Below, one piece after another: positions 48,717-57,536 of a stretch of 64,000 nucleotides of DNA (position 1 is the stretch's first letter; every line of letters starts with the position of its first letter). The stretch covers positions 4,372,501 to 4,436,500 of the forward strand of contig NZ_CP025407.1 of assembly GCF_002847285.1 (NCBI RefSeq). Reading direction: 5' to 3'. Source of the stretch: Streptomyces sp. CMB-StM0423 (GTDB taxonomy: Bacteria > Actinomycetota > Actinomycetes > Streptomycetales > Streptomycetaceae). The position numbers and the translations under genes are program-made. The notes under the pieces were generated by a model. It did not search any database. It was not told the origin of the DNA and worked only from the letters and a program-made list of their open reading frames with translations.

Positions 48717-49650
48717 CGATGCGGGCCTTGTAGATCTGGGCGCCCGGGCGGGTCTTGGACTGGCCGCCGGAGAAGTACACGGTCGGGCCGCCCCACGGGG
48801 GGTCCGCGGGGGTCGGGTCCAGGGTCCACATCGCCTCGCCGTCGGTGTAACGGACGTACGACTTGACGTAGTTCTCCTCGGAGATGATCGTCACCTTCCG
48901 CGTCGCCTTGTCCAGCGAGTACACCCGGCCGCTGTCGGTGACCCACAGCTTGCCGGGGTCGGTGTAGTCCGGCTGGATGTCGTGGCCGTTGCCGGCGAAC
49001 GCGATGTCCGTACCCGACTTCACCAGCCGGGCCGTGGAGTTGGCGCCCGTGACCCGGTAGGTGCGGATGACCGTGCCGCCGGTGACCCAGAGCAGGTCGT
49101 TCACGTCGTCCCAGAGCACCGCGTGCGGCTTGGGCATGTCGGTGATCGTCTGCACCTCGCGGAGCGTGGAGTGGTCGCTGTTGGCGCCGCCGTAGACGTG
49201 GATGCGGTCGCGGGTGCCGGCGACGACGACGGCGGCGAGGTTCGGGATGCGCTCGATGCAGTGCGGGTAACTGGCCACGGACGTCTCCCAGATGAGGTCG
49301 CCGCGGTCCAGCCGGTTGCCGTTGCCGGTGACCGCCACGATGCCGGCGCGGCCGTTGCCGGGCTGTCCTGCGGTCATCAGCGCGATCGTGCCGTAGCGGG
49401 TGGTCGCGCGGAAGCGGATCTCGAAGGGGTCGTCCCAGCCGTTCGTGGTGCCCGGGGTGAAGCTCCAGTTGGAGGCGCCGGACCAGTCGCCGGTGCGGTC
49501 GAAGACCTGGAAGCTGTTGGTGGCCTGGTCGGTCAGCGCGATGGGGTAGTTGGCCACCGCGGCGCGTGCGGTGGACGCGCCGAGGGTGACGGCGGCCGGC
49601 GCGGCGATCGCGCCGGCGAGGGCTCCGGTGAGCAGGCTGCGTCGCTTCAT
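48697..49650 (-). CDS. Tat-exported beta-propeller-like protein (DUF6528-like)
   Basis: The 317-residue protein has a twin-arginine leader MKRRSLLTGALAGAIAAPAAVTLGASTARA. The mature part is rich in beta strands with repeated VxVxG and blade-like segments (IHVYGGANSDHSTLREVQTI; HAVLWDDVNDLLWVTGG; KLWVTDSGRVYSLDKATRKV), resembling the DUF6528 family of secreted Streptomyces proteins. The function is unknown. It ends directly at a 36-base palindromic terminator. Confidence 0.75.
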   Translation of the reverse strand: MKRRSLLTGALAGAIAAPAAVTLGASTARAAVANYPIALTDQATNSFQVFDRTGDWSGASNWSFTPGTTNGWDDPFEIRFRATTRYGTIALMTAGQPGNGRAGIVAVTGNGNRLDRGDLIWETSVASYPHCIERIPNLAAVVVAGTRDRIHVYGGANSDHSTLREVQTITDMPKPHAVLWDDVNDLLWVTGGTVIRTYRVTGANSTARLVKSGTDIAFAGNGHDIQPDYTDPGKLWVTDSGRVYSLDKATRKVTIISEENYVKSYVRYTDGEAMWTLDPTPADPPWGGPTVYFSGGQSKTRPGAQIYKARIVTTRFH

Positions 49651-49916
49651 GGTCCGTCCATCCGTTCGTCGGCTTGTCGGTGGGGGCTTGGCCGTTTTCC
49701 GTTGTAATGCACGGGTACTGCACGCCGGTTGCGCCGCGGTTGCGCGGTCTTGGGGACGTACACCGACTTCATGATCCTGTCAGGGGCATGACTTCCCACG
49801 GCCATTCTACGCGCATAGTCTGAGCGCCGGCACGGCCGACTGCCGGCACTCCCGCGGCAGTTGGCGCACCCCCAGGCCGTGCGCCGCGACCCGGCGCACC
49901 TACCCGAGGAGTCCCC

Positions 49917-50369
49917 ATGCGCCCCACCGCAAAGAAGGCTCTGGTCGCCGTCGGCGTCACCGCGGCGACCCTCCTGGCAACCGCCACCACCGCCGAGGCC
50001 GCCCCCGCCGACAAGCCCCAGGTACTGGCGAGCTTCACCCAGACCAGCGCCGCGAGCTACAACTCCTGGGCCGCCGCCGAGGCCAACCGCGGCGCCTGGT
50101 CCGCCTACGCGTTCAACTGGTCGACCGACTACTGCAGCAGCTCCCCCGACAACCCCTTCGGCTTCCCCTTCCAGAAGTCCTGCCAGCGCCACGACTTCGG
50201 CTACCGCAACTACAAGGAGATCGGCACCTTCGACGCCAACAAGTCCCGCCTCGACAGCGCCTTCTACGAGGACCTCAAGCGCGTCTGCAACCGCTACTCG
50301 GGCGCCACCAAGACCTCGTGCAACAGCACCGCCTGGGTCTACTACCAGGCCGTCCGCGCCTTCGGCTGA
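49917..50369 (+). CDS. Secreted prokaryotic phospholipase A2
   Basis: The 150-residue protein has a Sec signal peptide (VAVGVTAATLLATATTAEAAPA) and the Streptomyces PLA2 core: STDYCSSSPDNPFGFPFQKSCQRHDFGYRNYKEIG, where CxRHDFGYRNY bears the His-Asp catalytic pair and cysteines form disulfides. A further C-x-RYSG...CN pair completes the pattern. It hydrolyses the sn-2 acyl ester of phospholipids with Ca2+. GAGGAG precedes the start. Confidence 0.92.
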   Translation: MRPTAKKALVAVGVTAATLLATATTAEAAPADKPQVLASFTQTSAASYNSWAAAEANRGAWSAYAFNWSTDYCSSSPDNPFGFPFQKSCQRHDFGYRNYKEIGTFDANKSRLDSAFYEDLKRVCNRYSGATKTSCNSTAWVYYQAVRAFG

Positions 50370-50445
50370 CCCCGTCCCCACCCCCTCCGGCCCCGGCGGT
50401 ACCCCCATGCCGCCGGGGCCGGAAGCCGTTGCCGGCCGCCCGTGG

Positions 50446-50775
50446 TCACCGGACGTCGAGCGGAAGCCCGGCGACGACGGCTTTGCCACAGGTGCGGCGG
50501 GGGACGACGGCCCAGGCGGCGGAGAGCGCATCGACGAGGAGGCCACGGCCGCCGCAGGCGGCCGTGCCGGGTGCGGTGAGGGAGGGGGTGCCGGGACCGG
50601 GGTCGGAGACGGCGAGCCAGTAGTGGCCGTCGGCGGGCCGGAGGAGGAGTTCGACGAGGTGGTCCTCGGCGGGGTGGGCGCCGTGGCGTACGGCGTTGGT
50701 GACGAGTTCGGAGACGAGGAGCTGGAGATCGCCGCCGGGGCGGGGGTGGTGGGGGCGGGGCAGGGCGTCGAGCAC
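50446..50775 (-). CDS. RsbW-like ATP-binding protein, probably short at the N-terminus
   Basis: The 109-residue reading has the N-box LLVSELVTNAVRHGAHPAED, a DPGPGTPSL G1-like loop and the GGRGLLVDALSAAW G-box of HATPase_c_2 proteins. In-frame codons before the GTG at 50775 still encode family-like sequence (LYDASNSARRAVLDALP), but no start codon is found there, so a few residues may have been lost. It is divergent from an XRE remnant, mirroring the pair at 14.7-16.7 kb. Confidence 0.75.
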   Translation of the reverse strand: MLDALPRPHHPRPGGDLQLLVSELVTNAVRHGAHPAEDHLVELLLRPADGHYWLAVSDPGPGTPSLTAPGTAACGGRGLLVDALSAAWAVVPRRTCGKAVVAGLPLDVR

Positions 50776-50837
50776 GGCCCGGCGGGCTGAATTGCTGGCG
50801 TCATAAAGAATTCTGCCCCGCGCATGGAGGAACAGCC

Positions 50838-51164
50838 ATGGCTGCCAGGAACACGCCGACTGAGCGGCAGAAGCGCTTGGGGAGCGGGGTACGGAAGATC
50901 CGCACCTCGGCCGGCATGTCTGCCACGTACGCCGCCGGATTGCTGGGGGTCGACAGCGGCAAAATCTCCAACATGGAGTTCGGCCAGCGCACCATCACCC
51001 CGGAGCGGCTGCGCACCCTGGCCGGCCCCCGGCGGACGGGGGCCGACGCCGCCGCGGCGAGACCGCCCCGCTCGCGGACGATCCGCGCACCGGCGCGGAT
51101 CGGAGCCGGAGCGGCGGCAGGGCCGAGGGCGGGGGCGGTAGGACCGAGGGCCCGGGGGCGGTAG
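50838..51164 (+). pseudogene. Truncated XRE regulator
   Basis: The first 62 residues (RQKRLGSGVRKIRTSAGMSATYAAGLLGVDSGKISNMEFGQRTITPERLRTLA) are a normal Streptomyces XRE helix-turn-helix that should continue for about 200 residues. Instead the frame runs into Arg/Ala/Gly-rich sequence and a 23-base direct repeat (51136-51182). A deletion apparently removed the rest and joined it to the repeat-rich DNA that follows. Confidence 0.7.
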
Positions 51165-51453
51165 GACCGAGGGCCCGGGGGCGCGTCTTCGCCCGGACCC
51201 ATTCCCCCTCACACCTGGGCCCATTCGCCCAGGGACCCATCTCCCCTCACGCCCACCCAAGGGTATGCGGCTGGTCTGACAGTGCGGGTGCGGCGCGGTT
51301 CTGAGCTGGTACGTCGTAGGGGTGGGGCCGGGTACGGGGGGTCCGGGGCGGGCCGGGGAAGCCGGGGCCGGAGCCCTGGCGGACGGTAGTGCCTGCCGTG
51401 TCGGGGGGGCCGTTTCGGGGTGGGCGGTGTGGGATGGGGGCAGCCCGTACGGG

Positions 51454-51605
51454 GGTTTTGGAGCATCGGGTCCCACCTCGAACGGCAGCCGGCTCCCCGG
51501 AGGGCCCGGCTCGGGCCCCGGCGGCGATGACGCACAACACTCCGCGCCCGCCAGTGCCCAGAACCCGTGCACCCGGGGAAGCAAGGCCCAACGCCTGCCG
51601 CAGGA
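51454..51605 (+). repeat. Third copy of the GGTTTTGGAGCAT element
   Basis: This copy starts GGTTTTGGAGCATCGGG and keeps CCGCGCCCGCCAGTGCCC, CCCGGGGAAGC and GCCCAACGCC blocks in the same order as the 133-base inverted-repeat arms at 13451 and 14189, but with many substitutions and small indels. The upstream CCGTACGGGG is shared with the 14189-14321 arm, so the true element begins about 10 bases earlier. Confidence 0.75.
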
Positions 51606-51669
51606 CTTGCATCCGCCCGGTGATGCCCGCCGGGGCGTGCCCGCACCGCTGGGGCGGAGAATTCGGGTT

Positions 51670-52130
51670 GTAACTCGCGGTAACACCCCTGGATGCGGGC
51701 CGAATCGCCCCCCAGGTGCCGACTTTCGCCCACCCAGCCACGCCAACCACCGCCCAGGCCACCCCGATTGAACGCCAGCGGGCGGAACTCGCAGTAAGCC
51801 CAGCGGCAAACCGGTGCAAACCGCCCCCACGGGCCGACTTTCGCCCATCAACACGCACGCGGCCGATTCCGAGACCTGCCTTCGCCGTTCGGGGCGTCCG
51901 GCCGGAAGAATCCGGTCGTAACTCGCGGTAACGCCCCGCCGAACTGGGGCAAAACACCCTCGCGGGCTGACTTTCGCCCATCGGCGTGCAGGCAGCCGTT
52001 CCGAGGGCCGACAGCCGCGGTCGCGGCTTCGGAGCGGAGAGATTGGGCCGCAACTCGCGGTAACACCCCCGGGTACGGGCCGAATCGGACCCCGGAGCCC
52101 GAGTTTCGCCCCGCCGCACGCACGCACCGC
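51670..52130 (-). repeat. Degenerate tandem units of 115-133 bases (locus 2)
   Basis: GACTTTCGCCC or close variants occur at 51721, 51836, 51969 and 52101, and GTAACTCGCGGTAAC-like boxes at 51670, 51785, 51918 and 52050. Spacings of 115, 133 and 132 mirror those of locus 1 (132, 122, 115 in the opposite direction), so the two arrays are inverted copies of one four-unit array. Unit length is not a multiple of three. Confidence 0.78.
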
Positions 52131-52179
52131 CCGGTCGAGTCCGAGGGCCCCACCCCCCCCGGCTTCCGCCCACGTCTGC

Positions 52180-52640
52180 CCCGGGGGCATCGGCGATCAG
52201 GAAAAGCCCGGGTCCGTGGGTCCGCCTCCGCCCACCAGGGCACCCCGCGATGGAGCGCAGCCGTCTCCGGCTTCCGCCCCCGTCCGTGCGGGGCCATCCG
52301 CGATCGGGCCCGCCCGCCACCGGTCCCTTCCCCGTCCGGCGGGGAAATCGGCGATGGGGACAGACCCGGCACCCGGCGGCCCGGCCCCCGGCCGGCGGGG
52401 CATCGGTGATCGGGCCCGGCTCGTCACTGGCCTCTTCCCTCCGCCGGGCCGGAGCAACGGCGATCAGGGAAGACCCCGGTGCCCGGCCGCCCGCCCCCGT
52501 CCGCCGGGGAACACCGGCGAGGGGGGCGGCCGGGCTCCGTGGGTCTGCCGCCGTCCGCCGGGGACATCGGGGATCGGGGAAGACCCGGCTGCCGACAGCC
52601 CGCTGCCCCGTCCGCAGGGCACGGGATCCGTAGCGCAGCG
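52180..52640 (-). repeat. Tandem repeats of about 55 bases (locus 2)
   Basis: About seven diverged copies are marked by CCGxCGGGG-N-ATCGGCGATC-like bases (near 52190, 52293, 52347, 52402, 52454, 52507 and 52566). Read on the minus strand they resemble the 53-base units at 13081-13240 (shared CCGGxCCGATCACsG and GGCCGGGG). This places the same repeat families in the same order at both loci. Confidence 0.65.
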
Positions 52641-53647
52641 TTAGGGTGCCCGCTCCCTCCGGGCCACCCATAGCCGCCGGTCTGTCACGGGCCGGAGTCC
52701 GCAGTCCAGGGTGGGGCGAAGCCCCATCGCGAAGCGACGCTCCTCGCAGCGAAGCGGAGAGGGGCGCCCTTGACGGCGGACGCAGGCCCGCACACTCAGG
52801 AGTGGGGTGGCCCGGGGGGAGCCCCAACGACGCCCTACTCCCTTCACCGCCACCCCCGTACACCGGCTCCCCTAACGAGGCACCGCCCGCCCGGCGCCGT
52901 ACCCCCCCGTACCCGGCCCACCCCACGCACCACTGCCCGCCCGGCGCCGTACCCCCCGAACCGGGCTGCACCTCATCTACCGCCCCCGCGCCGCCCCTGC
53001 CCCGCACACACGGCCACCGCGGTCAGCACAGCACGGCGTCGTCAGAGGAGCGGCGTACCCTAGGGCGGGTGTGCGGGTGAAATGTACCGGTGAAGCAGGA
53101 TTGAGCCGGTGAAATAGGGTGAAGCAGGATGCGGAAAGAGGGCCCGGCGGACCTCCGCCGCCCCTAACTCCCGCCCCCGTCTCCGCCGCTTCCGCCTCCT
53201 TCGCCCCGACTTCGCCGCCTTCGGCCCTGGCTCCGCCGCCCCTGCCTCCATCTAGGCCGTCTCTGTCTCCGCTGTCTCCGTCTCCCCCGTCTCCGTCTCA
53301 GCCGCCTCAGCCTCCGCCACCGCCGTGCTCCGCTGCCCCGGCCCCGGTCCACTCTCAACCGCCTACGCGACCACCACCGCACTCGCCCCCACGCGACCCA
53401 CCACCGCCGAGAGTCCGGTGATCCTCCGCCAGCCCGCGTGCCGCGCTGCCCGCGCACGGCTACCCCTCCGCGCCACCCGCCCGCCGCGCGACCCGCGCCC
53501 CGGCTCCCCGCCCGCCCCGCTACCCGCCGCCCCGGAGCAGTTCCGACCCCGCCCCCCAAGTCGCCCACCCGCATATTCCGTTGACCCCCGCCCGTCCCAA
53601 CGCAAGAGTGGTGGTCCGGCAAGGGTCGGCGGCGTGCCTGGGGCGGT
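52641..53647. other. Gene-poor region with polypyrimidine tract
   Basis: No protein-like frame is convincing. At 53080-53115 the words GGTGAAATGTACC and GGTGAAGCAGGAT are repeated. From about 53160 to 53340 the plus strand is a long C/T-rich run built of CCGCC, TCCGTC and TCTCC words, a strong strand asymmetry. The end of the region should contain the promoter of the following MFS gene. Confidence 0.5.
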
Positions 53648-53665
53648 GTGGTGGCTGGTTCTGAG

Positions 53666-54907
53666 ATGGCCCGTGAGCTGCGAGCCGGGGATCCCGCTTC
53701 CCCAACGCCGCTGTGGACGTCCGACTTCCGGCTCTTCTTCACCGCCCGCACCACCTCCCTCCTCGGCGACGCCATGCTCCCCGTCGCCATCACCGCCGCC
53801 GTCCTCGGCGCCGGCTACGGCCCGAGCGGCGTCGGTTACGCCCTGGCCGCCCTCGTCGCGCCGTTCGCCGCGCTGATCATCTTCGGCGGCGTGCTCTCCG
53901 ACCGCTTCGGCGCCCGGCGGCTGATGGTCGTCTCGGACGCGGCGCGGCTGGTCTTCCAGATGGCGCTCGCGCTGCTCTTCCTGGTGGGTACGCCCCGGCT
54001 GTGGCAGATCCTCGTGCTGCTGGCCTTCGTCGGCGCGGGCAGCGCGCTCTTCCAGCCCGGCGTCGCCAGCATCACGCCGCGCGTCGCCCGTGACGTACAG
54101 AAGGCCAACGCCACCCTGCGCATCGCCGAGTCGGTCACCCTCGTGCTCGGCCCGTCGCTCGCCGGGCTGCTGCTGGCCGTCTCCTCGCCCGCCGCCGTCG
54201 TCGCCCTGGACGCCGTGACGTACGCGGTCAGCGGCGCCTGCCTCTTCGCCCTCCGCGCGGTCCCCATGGGCCCCGGCAAGGCGGCGCGCGAAGGGGCGCC
54301 CTCCTTCCGGGCCGATCTGGTCGAGGGCTGGCGGGAGTTCTCGGCGCGCACCTGGCTGTGGAGCGTCATCGTCGTCTTCATGCTCTGGCAGCTCGCCGGC
54401 GCGGGCCCCACCACCACCCTCGGCAACAGCACCCTCGTCACCGACTACGGCGCCTCGACGTTCGGCCTGGTCATGTCGTCCCTCGGGGCGGGCAGCGTGC
54501 TGGGCGGGCTGGTCGCGATCCGGCTCCGCCCGCGGCACCCGCTGCGCGCCGGGGCGCTGTCGATGACGCTGTGGGCGCTGATGCCGCTGGGCGTCGCCCT
54601 CGGGCTCTCCGCGCCACTGGTCGCCCTCTGCTACGGAGTGAGCGGTATCGGCGCCGCCTTCTGGATTGTCATGTTCCATACCAGCGTGCAGACGCACGTC
54701 CCGCAGGACGTCCTCGGCCGGGTGCACGCGTACGACGCGGCGGGATCACTGGTGATGAAGCCGGTCGGCCAGGCGGCGGCAGGCCCGCTGGCGGTGGTGG
54801 TGGGCACGGTGCCGCTGCTGTTCGTGTCCGCCACGATGGCCGTGCTCACCTGCCTCCTGCTCCTGGCCATCCCGGCGGTACGGAACCTGCGGCGCGTCGA
54901 ACGCTAG
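53666..54907 (+). CDS. MFS transporter
   Basis: The 413-residue protein has about 12 helices, loop 2-3 motif GGVLSDRFGARRLMVV and the segment LARDVQKANATLRIAESVTLVLGPSLAGLLL typical of the enterobactin-exporter/MFS_3 group. A substrate cannot be named. The ATG at 53666 is preferred; a GTG at 53648 would add six residues, and neither has a strong ribosome binding site. It converges on the metal ATPase with 16 bases between. Confidence 0.85.
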   Translation: MARELRAGDPASPTPLWTSDFRLFFTARTTSLLGDAMLPVAITAAVLGAGYGPSGVGYALAALVAPFAALIIFGGVLSDRFGARRLMVVSDAARLVFQMALALLFLVGTPRLWQILVLLAFVGAGSALFQPGVASITPRVARDVQKANATLRIAESVTLVLGPSLAGLLLAVSSPAAVVALDAVTYAVSGACLFALRAVPMGPGKAAREGAPSFRADLVEGWREFSARTWLWSVIVVFMLWQLAGAGPTTTLGNSTLVTDYGASTFGLVMSSLGAGSVLGGLVAIRLRPRHPLRAGALSMTLWALMPLGVALGLSAPLVALCYGVSGIGAAFWIVMFHTSVQTHVPQDVLGRVHAYDAAGSLVMKPVGQAAAGPLAVVVGTVPLLFVSATMAVLTCLLLLAIPAVRNLRRVER

Positions 54908-54923
54908 CCGCCGCGGCGCGGGT

Positions 54924-56945
54924 TCACCGGCCCTCCGCCGCCGCGCGCCGCCACGCGGCGGTGCGCAGCAGCCGCAGCCCGTTGAGGCCGACCAGCACCG
55001 TCGAGCCCTCGTGCCCGGCGACGCCCAGCGGCAGCGGCAGGTGCCAGGCCAGGTCCCAGACCACCAGGCCGGCGATGAACACCCCGGCGATGACGAGGTT
55101 CTGCACGACCAGGCGGCGGGCCCGGCGGGAGAGCGCGACGACGGCGGGGACGGCGGCGAGTTCGTCGCGTACGACGACGGCGTCGGCGGTCTCCAGGGCG
55201 AGGTCGGAGCCCGCGCGGCCCATGGCGACGCCGGTGTGCGCGGTGGCCAGGGCGGGAGCGTCGTTGACGCCGTCGCCGACCAGCAGCACCCGCCGGCCGC
55301 GGGACTGCAGGCCGCGTACGGCCTCGGCCTTGTCCTGCGGCAGCAGGCCCGCGTGGACGTCGGCGGCGGCGATGCCCACGCCGGCTGCCAGCCGGTGCGC
55401 CGCGGGCGCGTTGTCGCCGGTGAGCAGGAGCGGGGGCGCGCCGGTGAGCGCCGCCAGGGCGGCGACGGTGCCGGAGGCGTCGGGGCGGGCGCGGTCGGCG
55501 ATGCCGAGGACGCCGACGGGGGTGCCGTCGCGGGTGACGACGACGGCGGTACGTCCCGCGCCCTCCAGTTCGCCGACCGCCTGCCGGGCGGCGGCTCCTG
55601 CTGCCGGCGGGGAGCCCGGCGCGCGGCCCGAGTCCGGGTCGCGCAGTCCCGCCGGGCTGCCGACCGTGACGCGTGCGCCCGCGACCGTGGCGGTCACGCC
55701 GCGGCCGGGGTCGGCGGCGAAGTCCCGTACGGCCGCGACGGGCAGCGCCCGGTCGCGGGCGGCGGCCACGACGGCCCGGGCGAGGGGGTGTTCCGCGGGG
55801 TGCTCGGCCGCCGCGGCGAGAGCGAGCAGGTCGTCCTCCGTCATCCCCGAGCCGTCGAGGGGCCGTACGTCGGTGAGGTGCGGCCGGCCCTCCGTCAGGG
55901 TGCCGGTCTTGTCCAGCGCCGCCTGGTCGGACTGGCCCAACTGCTCCATCACCACGGCGGACTTGACCAGCACCCCGTGCCGTCCCGCGTTGGCCATGGC
56001 GGACAGCAGCGGCGGCATCGTGGCCAGCACCACCGCGCACGGTGACGCCACGATCATGAACGTCATCGCCCGCAGCAGCGTGGACTGGAGTTCCGCGCCG
56101 AGGAGCAGCGGCACGGCGAACAGCGCCAGCGTGGCGGCCACCATGCCGATCGAGTAGCGCTGTTCGATCTTCTCGACGAAGAGCTGCGTGGGCGCCTTGG
56201 TCCGCGACGCCTCCTCGACCATGGCGACGATCCGGGCGATCACCGAATCCGCCGGGTCGCGCCCGACCCGTACGGTCAGCGCGCCGGTGCCGTTCAGGGT
56301 GCCGGCGAACACCTCGTCGCCGGGCTCCTTGGGCACCGGCAGCGGCTCGCCGGTGATGGTCGCCTGGTCGGCTTCGCTCGCCCCGTCGAGCACCCGGCCG
56401 TCCGCCCCGATACGGGCCCCGGGCCGGACGAGGATCACGTCGCCCACCCGCAACTGCCCGGTCGGTACGTCCTCTTCCGTGCCGTCGGCCGCCAGGCGGA
56501 CGGCGGTGGCGGGGGCGAGGTCGAGGAGGCCGCGTACGGAGTCGGCGGTGCGGGCGGTCGCGATCGCCTCCAGCGCGCCGGAGGCGGCGAAGATGACGAT
56601 CAGCAGGCCGCCGTCCAGGAACTGCCCGAGGGCCGCGGCCCCCAGCGCGGCGACGACCATGAGCAGGTCCACGTCGAGCGTCTTGTCCTTCAGCGCCCGC
56701 AGTCCGGCCCAGCCGGGCTCCCAGCCGCCGGTGGCGTACGTCAGCGCGTACAGCGGCCCCCAGGTCCACGCGGGGGCGCCGAGGAGGTCGAGCGGCAGGG
56801 CGAGGAGGAACAGCGCGAGCGCCGCGGCCGCCCAGCGGGCCTCGGGTACGGCGAGGGGCCCGGGGCGGCGGGGGGCGGCGGCCGGGGCCGGAGTCCGGGT
56901 CGCCCGGGCGGTCTGGGGGTCCGGCTGCGTGAGGGTGTGCGGCAT
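54924..56945 (-). CDS. P1B-type heavy-metal ATPase (P1B-4-like, Co/Ni/Zn export)
   Basis: The 673-residue pump has actuator motif TITGEPLPVPKEPGDEVFAGT, the membrane metal site VASPCAVV (SPC), phosphorylation motif ALDKTGTLTEGRP, HP motif AAEHPAEHPLARAV and hinge VGDGVNDAPALATAHTGVAMG. SPC together with HEGSTVLVGLNGLRLL near the C-terminus marks the P1B-4 (CtpD/CoaT-like) class, which exports Co, Ni, Fe or Zn. There is no N-terminal metal-binding domain. It diverges from an ArsR gene with a matching metal site. Confidence 0.9.
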   Translation of the reverse strand: MPHTLTQPDPQTARATRTPAPAAAPRRPGPLAVPEARWAAAALALFLLALPLDLLGAPAWTWGPLYALTYATGGWEPGWAGLRALKDKTLDVDLLMVVAALGAAALGQFLDGGLLIVIFAASGALEAIATARTADSVRGLLDLAPATAVRLAADGTEEDVPTGQLRVGDVILVRPGARIGADGRVLDGASEADQATITGEPLPVPKEPGDEVFAGTLNGTGALTVRVGRDPADSVIARIVAMVEEASRTKAPTQLFVEKIEQRYSIGMVAATLALFAVPLLLGAELQSTLLRAMTFMIVASPCAVVLATMPPLLSAMANAGRHGVLVKSAVVMEQLGQSDQAALDKTGTLTEGRPHLTDVRPLDGSGMTEDDLLALAAAAEHPAEHPLARAVVAAARDRALPVAAVRDFAADPGRGVTATVAGARVTVGSPAGLRDPDSGRAPGSPPAAGAAARQAVGELEGAGRTAVVVTRDGTPVGVLGIADRARPDASGTVAALAALTGAPPLLLTGDNAPAAHRLAAGVGIAAADVHAGLLPQDKAEAVRGLQSRGRRVLLVGDGVNDAPALATAHTGVAMGRAGSDLALETADAVVVRDELAAVPAVVALSRRARRLVVQNLVIAGVFIAGLVVWDLAWHLPLPLGVAGHEGSTVLVGLNGLRLLRTAAWRRAAAEGR

Positions 56946-57001
56946 CGCGGCGCGATCTCCCTGCGGATGGCGGAGCTGCGTGACCGCCTCACCATACAGG
57001 A

Positions 57002-57025
57002 ATGCATGAAGAGGTATTCATGTAT
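57002..57025. promoter_or_regulatory. ArsR/SmtB-type operator
   Basis: ATGCATGAA-GAGGTA-TTCATGTAT is an inverted repeat with one mismatch, in the 100-base gap between the divergent P-type ATPase and arsR genes. It resembles 12-2-12 SmtB/CzrA/NmtR operators (TGAA-N6-TTCA core). Confidence 0.8.
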
Positions 57026-57045
57026 GGGCTGAGTACGATGACGGC

Positions 57046-57459
57046 ATGGGTCACGGAGCCGCCACCCCCGGCGCGAGCGACGGCGGGCGCGTACGCCTCG
57101 ACGCCGCCACCGCGCAGAAGGTGGCCGCCACGCTCCAGGCCCTGGCCACCCCCTCCCGGCTGCTGATCCTCGCCCGGCTGCGCGAGGGCCCGCTGCCGGT
57201 CTCGGAGCTGGCCGCCGAGGTGGGCATGGAACAGTCGGCCTGCTCCCACCAACTGCGGCTGCTGCGCAACCTCGGCCTGGTCACCGGCACCCGCCACGGG
57301 CGCTCGATCGTCTACGCGCTCTACGACGACCACGTCGCCGAACTGCTCGACCAGGCGCTCCACCACACCGAGCACCTGCGCCTCGGCCTCGCGGACACCC
57401 CCGCGGGCGCCGGGCGCGACGACCTGCTCGACGAGGAGTCGGCCGCGGCCCGGGGGTGA
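57046..57459 (+). CDS. ArsR/SmtB-family metal sensor of the ATPase
   Basis: The 137-residue protein has the HTH LQALATPSRLLILARLREGPLPVSELAAEVGMEQSACSHQLRLLRNLGLVTGTRHGRSIVYALYDDHV. DDHVAELLDQALHHTEH again fits the alpha-5 site D-x-H-x10-H-x2-H for Zn/Ni/Co. It should repress the divergent efflux ATPase and itself until metal binds. The start at 57046 lies 20 bases after the operator. Confidence 0.92.
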   Translation: MGHGAATPGASDGGRVRLDAATAQKVAATLQALATPSRLLILARLREGPLPVSELAAEVGMEQSACSHQLRLLRNLGLVTGTRHGRSIVYALYDDHVAELLDQALHHTEHLRLGLADTPAGAGRDDLLDEESAAARG

Positions 57460-57536
57460 CCCGGCGTGGTGCCCGGGGCGCGGGGGCTTCCCGGACCGGT
57501 CGCCGCGCTGTCGGTGGGGGTGCGTACGCTGGCCGC

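Noticed and set aside
49647..53007. Frames of 586 and 847 codons over the 51-52.6 kb region
   Set aside because: They read through diverged tandem repeats and antisense to other genes; no family resemblance or ribosome binding sites.
53164..53340. Collagen-like repeat protein on the minus strand of the polypyrimidine tract
   Set aside because: The frame with Gly-x-y spacing is interrupted by stop codons and lacks a start.
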